Assembly (NCBI RefSeq): GCF_001512305.1
Contig: NZ_LNUT01000005.1
Span: 1,486,932-1,550,931 of the forward strand
Source of the DNA: Arthrobacter sp. EPSL27
Lineage (GTDB): Bacteria; Actinomycetota; Actinomycetes; Actinomycetales; Micrococcaceae
DNA length: 64,000 bases
Direction of reading: 5' to 3'
The position numbers and the translations under genes were made by a program. The notes under the pieces were generated by a model that was given only the letters and a program-made list of their open reading frames with translations, did no database searches and was not told the origin of the DNA. This document shows positions 23,522-31,884 of the stretch, one piece after another. Positions within the stretch are counted from its first letter, which is position 1; each line of letters opens with the position of its first letter.

Positions 23522-24764
23522 GGGCCGGGGCTTTCTGCCGTAGCAGCCAGGCCCGGACCTGCTCTGAGTTTTCGTTGAGCTCTGGGGGTGCGAGCGGGTA
23601 ATCGACGGGGGTGCGGGAGTAGGCCACGGGGTGCCTGACCGTGGGGATTTTCCGCGTCCCGCTGCCGGCCAGCACCACCGGCTGCAGCCCCAACCGTTCA
23701 GCGAAATCGACACCGCCGCCGACGTCCTGGATCGGGGCGCAGGGCAGGCCGGCGTCGGACAGTTGGGAGAACCACTGCGCCGCGGACTGTGTGGCCAGCC
23801 TGGAGTGGAGAATCTCGCGCAGTTCATCCCGATGCGCGTTGCGCTGCAGCGTCGTGGCGAACTTCGGGTCCGCGGCGACGTGAGGGATGGCCAGGGCAGC
23901 GCAGAGCCGCACGAACTGGGCGTCATTGCCGGTCGCGATGATGATCATGCCATCGCCTGTCTGCATCGGGGCGTAGGGGTACATGCTGGGGTGTTCGTTG
24001 CCCATCCGGGTGGGCACCACGCCGCCGGTCACGTAGGCCGCGGACTGGTTGACCATCCCGGAAAGGGCCGAGGTCAGCAGATTGAGTTCCACCAGCTGGC
24101 CCTCCCCGGTCCGGGACCTGTGGTGCAGCGCCCCCAGGATGCCGATGGCGGCGTGCAGGCCGGTAATGACGTCGAACAAGGCTATGCCGGCCCGGTAGGG
24201 CTGGGTCTCCGGTCCCCCGGTCAGGCTCATCATTCCGGAGGCGGCTTGGACGAGCAGGTCATAGCCCGGGATGTGGGCGCCGGCGCCGGTCCCGAACCCG
24301 GTGATGGAGGCGTAGATGATGTCCGGCTTCAGCTCCGCAGCGGCGGCGTAGTCCAGTCCCAGGCGTTCCATGTTGCCCGGCTTGAAATTTTCAATCATGA
24401 CGTCGGCGGCGCGGACCAGGGACCGGGCCACTTCGAGGTCCTCCGGGTCTTTGAGGTCCAGTGCGATCGAGTGCTTGTTCCGGTTCACGGCCAGGAAGAA
24501 CGTGGCTTCCCCGTCACGGACCGGCGGCATGTAGCTGCGGGTGTCGTCGCCGTCGGGTCCCTCGACCTTGATCACCGTGGCGCCCATGTCGGCCAGCAGC
24601 ATGGTGGCGTAGGGTCCGGCAAGTACCCGGCTGAAATCAGCGATCACGATGCCGGCCAGGGGGCCAGTCCCTTGGCGGCCGAGCACCTCGCCGGCCGGCC
24701 CGGCAGCGTCGGGGGCAGAATTATGGCCCGCTCCGGCGGCTGCTTGAGCGTTCGGTTGTTTCAT
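23514..24764 (-). CDS. Family III CoA-transferase (CaiB/BaiF)
   Basis: A 416-residue family III CoA-transferase. The ATG at 24764 has a strong GGAGG site 6 nt upstream. After about 30 variable residues the fold begins with PLAGIVIADFSRVLAGPYATMLLADMGATVIKVE, followed by MSLTGGPETQPYRAG near the active-site region. Such enzymes move CoA from a donor such as succinyl-CoA to a carboxylic acid. Relatives next to glutaryl-CoA dehydrogenase and a LysR regulator act on glutarate. It is the first gene of the seven-gene operon, divergent from the LysR gene, with the operator at 24811-24827 between them. Confidence 0.93.
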   Translation of the reverse strand: MKQPNAQAAAGAGHNSAPDAAGPAGEVLGRQGTGPLAGIVIADFSRVLAGPYATMLLADMGATVIKVEGPDGDDTRSYMPPVRDGEATFFLAVNRNKHSIALDLKDPEDLEVARSLVRAADVMIENFKPGNMERLGLDYAAAAELKPDIIYASITGFGTGAGAHIPGYDLLVQAASGMMSLTGGPETQPYRAGIALFDVITGLHAAIGILGALHHRSRTGEGQLVELNLLTSALSGMVNQSAAYVTGGVVPTRMGNEHPSMYPYAPMQTGDGMIIIATGNDAQFVRLCAALAIPHVAADPKFATTLQRNAHRDELREILHSRLATQSAAQWFSQLSDAGLPCAPIQDVGGGVDFAERLGLQPVVLAGSGTRKIPTVRHPVAYSRTPVDYPLAPPELNENSEQVRAWLLRQKAPAHA

Positions 24765-24810
24765 GTAATTCCTCCGGTGTGTGGTCTGCATCACCAACCC
24801 TTGCAACCGG

Positions 24811-24827
24811 ATTGATCCGCGTCCAAT
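24811..24827. promoter_or_regulatory. LysR-type operator, CoA-transferase/lysR divergent promoter
   Basis: ATTG-N9-CAAT palindrome containing the T-N11-A core of LysR-family boxes. A second element with the same layout lies before the acyl-CoA dehydrogenase at 25881-25897. The decamer CCGGATTGAT overlaps its left edge and recurs at 24840-24849. Confidence 0.6.
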
Positions 24828-24937
24828 ACGCATTTGGTGCCGGATTGATACCGCAGGATCATCAACGCCGGGGGCGGCTTGTTGGGTATCTTGGGCAGAT
24901 GAACAACGTCGTTTACCTTGACCGGGCCTGAGCCGGC

Positions 24938-25846
24938 ATGGAGATTCAACAGATCCGGGCCTTTCTGGCAGTCGCCGATGAGCTGCATTTCGGCCGGGCG
25001 GCACAGAAGCTGCATATGGCGCAGCCGCCCCTGAGCCGTGCCATTCAACGGCTGGAGCACGAGCTCAAGGCGCCGCTCTTTGTCCGCAACACCCGCACGG
25101 TCCGTCTCACGGCTGAGGGCGAGGCGCTGCTGGTGCCGGCGCGGGACATCCTGGAGGCCTGCCGCCGGTCGGCCGTCGCGGTGGCGTCCGTGGGCAAGGG
25201 CGAGACCGGGAGGGTGCGGGTGGCGTTCGCCGGGGTTTCCTCCCACGTTATGGTCGGCAAGCTTGCCAAGAAGGTTCGGGAGACACATCCAGGCATTGAA
25301 TTCCAGCTCTCCAGCTCGAATTTTGCGCTGCCAGCCATGGACCGCGTCATGAGGGGCGCCATGGAGGTGGCGCTGGGCCGGTGGAACTTCATTCCGGCGG
25401 CCTTGGAATCCAGGACTGTGGCGAACGAGCGGCTTGTGGTGGTCCTGAACGAGTCCCACCGCCTGAGCGGCCGGGATTCGCTCCTGATGGCCGATCTCGA
25501 GGGCGAGCCCTTCGTCACGCTTCCCGAGCACCCCGGAGCCATTCTGCACGACTACCTTCGCCGGCTCTCGAGCGCTGCCGGCTATGCCCCGGACATTGTG
25601 CAGGTGGCGCCGGATTCCCAGACGCTTATGGCATTGGTTGCCGCCGACATCGGGGTCGCGTTGACGGTGTCCTCGGTGCCGGAGAACTTCAGCCACCCCG
25701 GGGTCGTTTTCCTGCCGCTGGCTGATCCTGCCGACATCATCCAGCTTCGCCTGGTGTGGCGCAAGGACAACATGAGTCCTGCCCTGCGCGAGGTCCTGCG
25801 GCTCTCAGAGTCGGTTCTCCCCCCTCCGGCCTCCGTGCCGGATTGA
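24938..25846 (+). CDS. LysR-family transcriptional regulator
   Basis: A 302-residue LysR regulator. The winged helix-turn-helix is MEIQQIRAFLAVADELHFGRAAQKLHMAQPPLSRAIQRLE-type, in residues 1-60, and the effector domain follows from about residue 90. It sits between the CoA-transferase operon and the glutaryl-CoA dehydrogenase-like gene. The same 17-bp LysR-type box occurs in both flanking intergenic regions, so it probably controls both units and itself. The effector is probably a pathway acid or its CoA ester. The arrangement parallels the GcdR regulator with glutaryl-CoA dehydrogenase and CoA-transferase in pseudomonads. Confidence 0.93.
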   Translation: MEIQQIRAFLAVADELHFGRAAQKLHMAQPPLSRAIQRLEHELKAPLFVRNTRTVRLTAEGEALLVPARDILEACRRSAVAVASVGKGETGRVRVAFAGVSSHVMVGKLAKKVRETHPGIEFQLSSSNFALPAMDRVMRGAMEVALGRWNFIPAALESRTVANERLVVVLNESHRLSGRDSLLMADLEGEPFVTLPEHPGAILHDYLRRLSSAAGYAPDIVQVAPDSQTLMALVAADIGVALTVSSVPENFSHPGVVFLPLADPADIIQLRLVWRKDNMSPALREVLRLSESVLPPPASVPD

Positions 25847-25880
25847 TGCGTCACAGGTATCAGGGAGGACATCATTTGGT

Positions 25881-25897
25881 ATTGGATCGGGTGCAAT
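25881..25897 (+). promoter_or_regulatory. LysR-type operator before the glutaryl-CoA dehydrogenase-like gene
   Basis: ATTGGATCGGGTGCAAT, an ATTG-N9-CAAT palindrome with T-N11-A core. Read in reverse it matches the box at 24811-24827 at most positions. CATTTGGT stands near both boxes (25873 and 24831). Confidence 0.6.
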
Positions 25898-25982
25898 CCG
25901 ACTGGCACAGTGGTTAGCACCCGCCGGCCCGTGCCGGAATCAATCGGGGCTGCCGCCCATTTACCTCCCTGGAGTTGAACCT

Positions 25983-27164
25983 GTGACCACAGCTGAAGCA
26001 ACCCTCGTGGACGATGACGTCCTCAACCTCGACAGCCTGCTGACGGCGGAGGAACTCGAACTGCGCGCGACGGTGCGCGCCTTCGTGACGGAACGCATCC
26101 GGCCCAACATCAGCGCCTGGTACGAGCAGGCACATTTTCCGCTCGAGCTGGTGCCCGAGCTGGGCAAGCTCGGGGTGCTCGGGATGCATCTGGAGGGCTA
26201 CGGCTGTCCCGGCCGGAGCGCCGTCGACTACGGACTCGCCGCCATGGAACTGGAGGCCGGCGATTCCGGCCTCCGGACGTTCGTCAGTGTCCAGGGCTCC
26301 CTGGCCATGACCGCCATTCACAAGTGGGGATCCGAGGAGCAAAAGAACGAGCACCTCCCGGCGATGGCCCGAGGCGAAAAAATCGGCTGCTTCGGGCTGA
26401 CCGAACCTTCCGCCGGCTCGGACCCGTCCAGCATGGCGACTTTCGCCGCGCCGGACGGCAGTGGCGGCTGGATTCTTAACGGCGCGAAGCGCTGGATCGG
26501 CTTGGCATCCGTGGCCCAGATCGCGGTGATCTGGGCCAACACGAGCAACGGCATCCGCGGCTTCATCGTGCCGACGGACACGCCGGGGTTCACCGCGACG
26601 CCGATCGGGTCCAAGCTGTCCATGCGGGCGTCAATCCAGTGCGACATCGCACTTGACGACGTCCGCCTCCCGGGCACTGCGCTGCTCCCCGGCGCGCAAG
26701 GACTCCGCGGACCGTTTTCCTGCCTCAACGAGGCCCGCTACGGGATCATCTGGGGGGCGATGGGCGCCGCCCGGGACTCCTACGAGGCAGCCCTGGCGTA
26801 CTCCAAGGACCGCTTGCAGTTCGGCAAGCCGCTGGCCGGCTACCAGCTCACCCAGGAAAAGCTGGTCAACATGCTTCTTGAGATCCAGAAAGGCACGCTG
26901 CTGGCCCTTCACACCGGGCGGCTGAAGGATGCCGGGTCGCTGGAGCCGGTCCAGGTTTCCGTGGGGAAGCTGAACAATGTCCGCGAGGCCATCGCTATCT
27001 GCCGCGAAGCGCGCACGATCCTGGGCGGCAACGGCATCACTCTGGACTATCCGCCGCTGCGGCATGCCAACAACCTTGAATCCGTGCGGACGTATGAGGG
27101 CACAGACGAGGTCCACACCCTTATTCTTGGTCAGCGCATCACGGGCACCTCCGCGTTCCGGTAG
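25983..27164 (+). CDS. Glutaryl-CoA dehydrogenase-like acyl-CoA dehydrogenase
   Basis: A 393-residue flavoprotein starting at a GTG 9 nt after GGAG. It follows glutaryl-CoA dehydrogenase throughout: GYGCPGRSAVDYGLAAMELE, DSGLRTFVSVQGSLAM, GCFGLTEPSAGSDPSSM, GGPFSCLNEARYGI-type residues and the catalytic base Glu372 in RTYEGTDEVHTLILGQRI. Arg98 occupies the place of the arginine that binds the gamma-carboxylate, and the serine four residues on is kept, unlike the two other acyl-CoA dehydrogenases here. It therefore probably oxidatively decarboxylates glutaryl-CoA to crotonyl-CoA. It is separated from the LysR gene by 136 bp with a LysR box. Confidence 0.88.
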   Translation: MTTAEATLVDDDVLNLDSLLTAEELELRATVRAFVTERIRPNISAWYEQAHFPLELVPELGKLGVLGMHLEGYGCPGRSAVDYGLAAMELEAGDSGLRTFVSVQGSLAMTAIHKWGSEEQKNEHLPAMARGEKIGCFGLTEPSAGSDPSSMATFAAPDGSGGWILNGAKRWIGLASVAQIAVIWANTSNGIRGFIVPTDTPGFTATPIGSKLSMRASIQCDIALDDVRLPGTALLPGAQGLRGPFSCLNEARYGIIWGAMGAARDSYEAALAYSKDRLQFGKPLAGYQLTQEKLVNMLLEIQKGTLLALHTGRLKDAGSLEPVQVSVGKLNNVREAIAICREARTILGGNGITLDYPPLRHANNLESVRTYEGTDEVHTLILGQRITGTSAFR

Positions 27165-27185
27165 GAGGACTAGACCCGGGGGCGT

Positions 27186-28421
27186 CTACACGAACGCGGA
27201 CTTCCCGGTGACGGCCCGGGCCACGATCATCGAGTTGATCTCGTAGCTGCCCTCGTAGGTGTACAGGACCTCGGCGTCGCCGAAGAGCTTGCCCATCTCG
27301 TAGTCGCTGCTGATGCCGTTGCCGCCCATCAGCGACCGACCCATCGCCACCGACGCCCGCGCCAGCCGGGTGGTGGTGGACTTGGCCATCGCGGCCTGGG
27401 CCATCTCCAGCTTGCCGTCGGCCTGGATCCGGGCCAGCTGCGCCATCAGCGCGAGGGACGCGGAGGCGTTGCCCAGGATTTCGGCCAGCTGCTGCTGGAT
27501 CAGCTGGAACCGCGCCAGCTCCTTGCCGAACTGCTTGCGCTGCAGCGAGTAGGACCGCGCGACGTCGAACGCCGCGAGCTGGATGCCGGCGGCCTGCCAG
27601 CCCACCCAGGCGCGGGAATCCCGCAGCAGCTCGTTGGCCTTGGAGAAGTCCGTGGCGCCGGGCAGCAGGTTCGACGCCGGGATGCGGACGTCGTCGAGCA
27701 CAATATCCGCGTTCTGCATGATCCGCAGCCCGATCTTGTTCTCGATTTTGGTCGCCGTGTACCCGGGCCGGTCCGTCTCCACGATGAAGCCCTTGATCTG
27801 CTGGTCCTCGACGTCCCGCGCCCACACCAGGGCGAAGTCGGCGATGGTGCCGGCACCGATCCAGCGTTTCGCGCCACTGATGACCCACTCGCCGCCCTCG
27901 CGCCGGGCCGTCGTCGCGAGCCCTCCGGCGATGTCCGAGCCGTGGTCCGGCTCGGTCAGGGCGAAGGCGCCGATCTGGGTGAAGGCGGTGAGGCCCGGGA
28001 GCCAGCGCGTTTTCTGCTCCTCGGAGCCGAGCTGGTCGACCATGCCGACGATCAGTTCGTTGTGGATCCCCACGAGGGCAGAGAGGGACACATCCGCGCG
28101 GGCCACCTCGACGTACATCAGGCCCTTGAACAGCTTGGAGGTGCCGTCGGTCTGCAGACCGCCCAGGCCGTACTTTCCGAGTTCGGCGAGCAGCCCGAAC
28201 GGAAACTCCTCACGGTTCCAGTAGTCAATCGACGCCGCCCGGATCCGGGACTGGAGGAACTCGCGGATCTCCTGGTAGCGGGTCTGTTCCGCCGGAGGCA
28301 GCAGATCGACAATGTGCATCAGGTCCGCGTCCGGAAACGGCGGCGGCGCCGTCCCTTCACGCGGTGCTGCATTCTCGGTGAGTCCCTGTCCGCTGGCACG
28401 TCCTTGTGGCTGCACGGGCAT
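27186..28421 (-). CDS. Acyl-CoA dehydrogenase
   Basis: A 411-residue acyl-CoA dehydrogenase with an AAGGGA ribosome site. About 30 polar N-terminal residues precede the domain. Motifs are GAFALTEPDHGSDIAGG, KRWIGAGTIADFALVWARD, SLMGGNGISSDYEMGKLF and the catalytic base in YTYEGSYEINSMIVARAV. It lacks the arginine of glutaryl-CoA dehydrogenase (LSALVGIHNE at that place). It introduces the alpha,beta double bond into an acyl-CoA of unknown chain and passes electrons to ETF. It is divergent from the acyl-CoA synthetase, so the two probably act in sequence on one acid; a branched or short acid related to valine degradation is possible. Confidence 0.92.
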   Translation of the reverse strand: MPVQPQGRASGQGLTENAAPREGTAPPPFPDADLMHIVDLLPPAEQTRYQEIREFLQSRIRAASIDYWNREEFPFGLLAELGKYGLGGLQTDGTSKLFKGLMYVEVARADVSLSALVGIHNELIVGMVDQLGSEEQKTRWLPGLTAFTQIGAFALTEPDHGSDIAGGLATTARREGGEWVISGAKRWIGAGTIADFALVWARDVEDQQIKGFIVETDRPGYTATKIENKIGLRIMQNADIVLDDVRIPASNLLPGATDFSKANELLRDSRAWVGWQAAGIQLAAFDVARSYSLQRKQFGKELARFQLIQQQLAEILGNASASLALMAQLARIQADGKLEMAQAAMAKSTTTRLARASVAMGRSLMGGNGISSDYEMGKLFGDAEVLYTYEGSYEINSMIVARAVTGKSAFV

Positions 28422-28473
28422 GTATCCCTTCGTTGTGATCCGGTTCCGAACGAGTCGGATCTTCCAAACCCTT

Positions 28474-28490
28474 GGATGTCCTAGTATATT
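28474..28490 (+). promoter_or_regulatory. Promoter box shared with the valine operon
   Basis: GGATGTCCTAGTATATT. The reverse complement of 38495-38511 matches it at 15 of 17 positions. The TAGTATATT part can supply a -10 element for the acyl-CoA synthetase gene about 95 bp downstream. Confidence 0.5.
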
Positions 28491-28494
28491 GCAC

Positions 28495-28510
28495 AGTGAT
28501 GAGGATCACT
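28495..28510. promoter_or_regulatory. CRP/GlxR-like palindrome
   Basis: AGTGA-N6-TCACT, a perfect inverted repeat with the GTGA-N6-TCAC core of cAMP-CRP-family sites. It lies just after the presumed -10 in the divergent gap, so it could repress or activate depending on strand. Confidence 0.5.
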
Positions 28511-28583
28511 AGGCAACTGGTGGTCTCCGGGCAACGGCGCCGGGCTGCAACGGCCGCGCCACCATACTTTCGAAAGGTGCACC

Positions 28584-30323
28584 ATGACAGTCACTGAGGA
28601 CTTCCGCGCAGCACGCGACCGCCTGCTGGACCTCCGGGGAGACTACGAGGCGGCGCGCGGCGAATTCCAGTGGCCCCGCTTTGAGCACTTCAACTTCGCC
28701 CTCGACTGGTTCGACGCGATCGCGGCGGACCCGGCCAAGGCGGACAACCCGGCCCTCGTCATCGTCGAGCAGGACGGCTCCGCCACGCGCCGCAGCTTCG
28801 CCGACCTGTCCCGGCGCTCCGCCCAGGTGGCCAACTGGCTGCGCGGCCAGGGCATGCGGCGCGGCGACCGGATGATCATCATGCTCGGCAACCAGGTGGA
28901 GCTCTGGGAACTGATGCTCGCCGGGATCAAGCTGGGCATCGTCATGATCCCCACCACCACCCTCATGGGACCCGCGGACCTGAAGGACCGGGTGGAGCGC
29001 GGCGGCGCGAACTGGGCCGCCGTCGGGAGCGCCAACATCGCCAAGTTCGACGGCGTCCCCGGCAACTACACCCTGATCGAGGTCGGCAGCGGCGACGCCG
29101 CCGGCACCACGGCCCTGCAGTACGCAGACTCCGCCGGTTCGTCCGGGGACTTCACGCCGGACGCGCCCACCCTGGCCGACGAGACCCTGCTGCTCTACTT
29201 CACCTCGGGCACCACGTCCAAGGCCAAGCTGGTGGAGCACACGCACACCTCGTACCCGGTGGGCCACCTGTCCACCATGTTCTGGATCGGGATGGAACCC
29301 GGCGACGTGCACCTGAACGTGGCCTCGCCCGGCTGGGCCAAGCACGCCTGGTCCAACGTGTTCACGCCGTGGATCGCGGAAGCCTGCGTTTTCGTCTACA
29401 ACTACGAGCGCTTTGATGCCAAGGCGCTTATGGAGCAGATGGACCGCGAGTCCGTCACGAGCTTCTGCGCCCCTCCCACCGTGTGGCGCATGCTCATCCA
29501 GGCCGACCTGACCCTGCTCAAGAACCCGCCCACCAAGGTGGTGTCCGCCGGGGAGCCCCTCAACGCCGAGGTGATCGACCAGGTCCAGCGCGCCTGGGGC
29601 CAGACCATCCGCGACGGGTTCGGGCAGACCGAATCCACCGTGCAGATCGCCAACACCCCCGGCCAGCCGATCAAGATCGGCGCCATGGGCAAACCCCTGC
29701 CCGGCTACGACGTGGTCCTGGTGGATCCTGCCACCGGCGAGGAGGGTGACGACGGCGAGCTGTGCCTGCGCCTCGACCCCCGGCCTGCCGGCCTGATGAA
29801 GGCGTACTACGGCGATCCGGAGAAGACGGCGGAGGCGTTCCGCGACGGCTACTACCACACGGGTGACATGGCCAGCCGGGACGAGCGCGGCATCATCACC
29901 TACGTGGGCCGCGGCGACGACGTCTTCAAGTCCTCGGACTACCGGTTGTCCCCCTTCGAGCTCGAAAGCGTGCTGATCGAGCACCCGGCCGTGGCCGAGG
30001 CCGCCGTCGTGCCTTCACCGGACCCGCTTAAGCTCTCGGTGCCGAAGGCGTTTGTGGTCCTGGCCGCCGGGCACCAGCCCGGCCCGGAACTGGCCGAGGA
30101 CATCCTGCGGTACTGCCGCGACCACCTGGCTCCGTTCAAGCGGATCCGCCGGCTGGAATTCGCCGAGCTGCCCAAGACCATCTCGGGCAAGATCCGCCGC
30201 GTGGAGCTCCGGCACAGCGAGGAACTCCGCCACGGCGGCGGGACGGTCCCGGCCGGCCTCGGCACGGAGTACTCCGAAGCTGATTTCCCGGGACTGAAAA
30301 TGCCGGCGGAAAAGCTAGGCTGA
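28584..30323 (+). CDS. Acyl-CoA synthetase, medium/short-chain type (AMP-binding)
   Basis: A 579-residue adenylate-forming ligase with GAAAGGTG ahead of the ATG. The P-loop is LLYFTSGTTSKAKLVEHTH; HLNVASPGWAKHAWSN and RDGFGQTESTVQIAN follow; YYHTGDMASRDERGIITYVGR carries the hinge and PKTISGKIRRVELR the catalytic lysine. The sequence around VASPGWAK resembles medium-chain and acetyl/propionyl-CoA synthetases rather than long-chain ligases. It converts an acid, ATP and CoA to acyl-CoA, AMP and pyrophosphate. It is divergent from an acyl-CoA dehydrogenase and is followed by a MarR gene that may be its local regulator. Confidence 0.93.
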   Translation: MTVTEDFRAARDRLLDLRGDYEAARGEFQWPRFEHFNFALDWFDAIAADPAKADNPALVIVEQDGSATRRSFADLSRRSAQVANWLRGQGMRRGDRMIIMLGNQVELWELMLAGIKLGIVMIPTTTLMGPADLKDRVERGGANWAAVGSANIAKFDGVPGNYTLIEVGSGDAAGTTALQYADSAGSSGDFTPDAPTLADETLLLYFTSGTTSKAKLVEHTHTSYPVGHLSTMFWIGMEPGDVHLNVASPGWAKHAWSNVFTPWIAEACVFVYNYERFDAKALMEQMDRESVTSFCAPPTVWRMLIQADLTLLKNPPTKVVSAGEPLNAEVIDQVQRAWGQTIRDGFGQTESTVQIANTPGQPIKIGAMGKPLPGYDVVLVDPATGEEGDDGELCLRLDPRPAGLMKAYYGDPEKTAEAFRDGYYHTGDMASRDERGIITYVGRGDDVFKSSDYRLSPFELESVLIEHPAVAEAAVVPSPDPLKLSVPKAFVVLAAGHQPGPELAEDILRYCRDHLAPFKRIRRLEFAELPKTISGKIRRVELRHSEELRHGGGTVPAGLGTEYSEADFPGLKMPAEKLG

Positions 30324-30328
30324 ACCCC

Positions 30329-30382
30329 ATGGGATTCGGGACGAGCAGCTGGAGGTGCCGTGGCGACGCCGCTGCCGCGTGA
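30329..30382 (+). CDS. Possible leaderless 17-codon upstream ORF before marR
   Basis: ATG at 30329 preceded by a TAGGCT box with a 7-nt gap, so a transcript could begin at this codon. The peptide would be MGFGTSSWRCRGDAAAA and ends inside the MarR gene in another frame, spanning its GTG start at 30360. I cannot show that it is translated; it may only mark a leader region. Confidence 0.25.
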   Translation: MGFGTSSWRCRGDAAAA

Positions 30383-30866
30383 TCCGATCGCCGACGCACG
30401 GCTGAACTGGGAACGTCACGGGTGGTCCGACGTCGCCGCGCCGATGGCTGCGATCACCGCCATCATGCGGACCCAGCAGATCCTGCTGGCCCGGATCGAG
30501 GGGGTTCTGAAGCCGTTCGGCCTGACGTTCGCCCGCTACGAACTGCTCGCCCTGCTGAGTTTCGCCCGCAGCGGCGCACTGCCCATGAACAAGGCCAGTG
30601 CGCTGCTGCAGGTCCACCCCACCTCGGTGACCAACGCCGTCGACCGGCTGCAGCAGGCGGGGCTGGTGCTCCGCTCGCCGCATCCCACGGACGGCCGCAC
30701 CACCCTTATCGAACTCACCCCGGAGGGCCGGACGCTCGCCAAACGCGCGACGGCGGCGCTCAACTCCGAGGTGTTCGCCCAGTCCGGCTTCGGGGACCAG
30801 GATGTGGACCAGCTGATCCGGATCCTGGGCACCTTCCGCCGCAACGCCGGCGACTTCAGCGATTAA
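30360..30866 (+). CDS. MarR-family transcriptional regulator
   Basis: A 168-residue MarR protein. The GTG at 30360 has a GGAGG site 5 nt upstream. After a helix around ITAIMRTQQILLARIE comes the winged helix-turn-helix FARYELLALLSFAR, MNKASALLQVHPTSVTNAVDRLQQAGLV and the wing RSPHPTDGRTTLIELTPEG. MarR dimers repress promoters and release on binding phenolic or acyl-CoA ligands. It begins 36 nt after the acyl-CoA synthetase, so it may sense that enzyme's product. The palindromes in the 28422-28583 gap are possible targets. Confidence 0.92.
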   Translation: MATPLPRDPIADARLNWERHGWSDVAAPMAAITAIMRTQQILLARIEGVLKPFGLTFARYELLALLSFARSGALPMNKASALLQVHPTSVTNAVDRLQQAGLVLRSPHPTDGRTTLIELTPEGRTLAKRATAALNSEVFAQSGFGDQDVDQLIRILGTFRRNAGDFSD

Positions 30867-30947
30867 TCCATCCAACTAAACAGCCGACAACGATGTAACG
30901 GCCCGTTCCGCAGCGGTGGCGGGTTCCGCGGTACCAGGAGACGACTC

Positions 30948-31802
30948 ATGCAGCCGAACGCCTATTCCCGCCCCGACGACCGGGGGTTGCTCCAAGCCTC
31001 CCTGCGCCACCTCTCGGGCAGGCTGCGGCCGGCCGTGCTCTTCGCCGGGCTGGCCAGCGGCGAACGGCTGCAGCTGACAGATTTCCTGGGCACCGCCACG
31101 TCCAGCCTGCACAAGGTGGTGGTGGTCCCCGGGGCGGGGCTCGGCGGCCGGGTCTTCACGCAGCGCCGGCCGTTCCTGGTAGAGGACTACATCGAGTCCG
31201 AGGGAATCACCCACGAATACGACCTCGCCGTCCGGCGGGAGCGGCTGACCTCGATGGCGGCCGTCCCCGTGGTGGTCAAGGGCCGGTCCCGGGCGGTGCT
31301 GTACGTCGCGAGCCGGGCCAGCACGGCCCTGGGGGAATCTGCGGTGGGCGAGGCGGTGGAAGCCGCCGTGGAAATAGCCCACGAGCTGCGGGTCAGGGAC
31401 GAGGTGGACCGCCGGGTGTCCATTATCGACACCGCCCGGGCCGAACCCGCCCTCGCGCTTGACCAGAGCTGGCTGGAACATGTCCGGGAAGCCCATGCCG
31501 AACTGCGGTCGCTGGCCGGCACCGTATCCGATCCGGACCTGGCCCGGCAACTGGACGTTATCGGCAGCCATCTGGCGCCGCCGTCCCGCGACGGGGTCCA
31601 CCCGACAGCCCGGCTGGCGCGGCGTGAGCTCGACGTGCTGGCGCAGGTGGCGCTCGGCTGCTCCTACCAGGAGACCGGGGAGCGGCTGGGCCTGAAAGCG
31701 GTGACGGTCAAGAGCTACCTGCAGAACGCGATGGTCAAACTGTCGGCGCACAACCGGCTGGAGGCCGTGTCAGCGGCCCGCCGGATGGGCCTGATCCCGT
31801 AA
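30948..31802 (+). CDS. GAF-domain LuxR-family transcriptional regulator
   Basis: A 284-residue regulator. The N-terminal half is GAF-like (LHKVVVVPGAGLGGRVF, RPFLVEDYIESEGITHEYD, MAAVPVVVKGRSRAVLYV), the usual place for a small-molecule ligand. The C-terminal LuxR helix-turn-helix runs from ARRELDVLAQVALG, with TVKSYLQNAMVKLSAHNRLEAV as recognition helix. GAF-LuxR regulators next to acyl-CoA and transporter genes commonly control aromatic or acid degradation in actinobacteria. It is convergent with the MHS transporter. The 28-bp palindrome at 33356-33383 is a candidate binding site. The AGGAGA site fits the ATG. Confidence 0.88.
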   Translation: MQPNAYSRPDDRGLLQASLRHLSGRLRPAVLFAGLASGERLQLTDFLGTATSSLHKVVVVPGAGLGGRVFTQRRPFLVEDYIESEGITHEYDLAVRRERLTSMAAVPVVVKGRSRAVLYVASRASTALGESAVGEAVEAAVEIAHELRVRDEVDRRVSIIDTARAEPALALDQSWLEHVREAHAELRSLAGTVSDPDLARQLDVIGSHLAPPSRDGVHPTARLARRELDVLAQVALGCSYQETGERLGLKAVTVKSYLQNAMVKLSAHNRLEAVSAARRMGLIP

Positions 31803-31833
31803 GCGGGGCTGCCGGTGGTGCCGGCAGCCCCGC
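31803..31833. terminator. Hairpin between convergent genes
   Basis: Perfect 13-bp GC-rich arms (31803-31815 with 31821-31833) around TGGTG, directly after the stop of the GAF-LuxR gene and before that of the MFS gene. It lacks a T-tract on either strand, so it may be a weak bidirectional terminator. Confidence 0.6.
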
Positions 31834-31884
31834 GATCCGGCCGCGGATCCCCCAATCTCAGAATCCGCAGTGCGGCCCGGCCCC

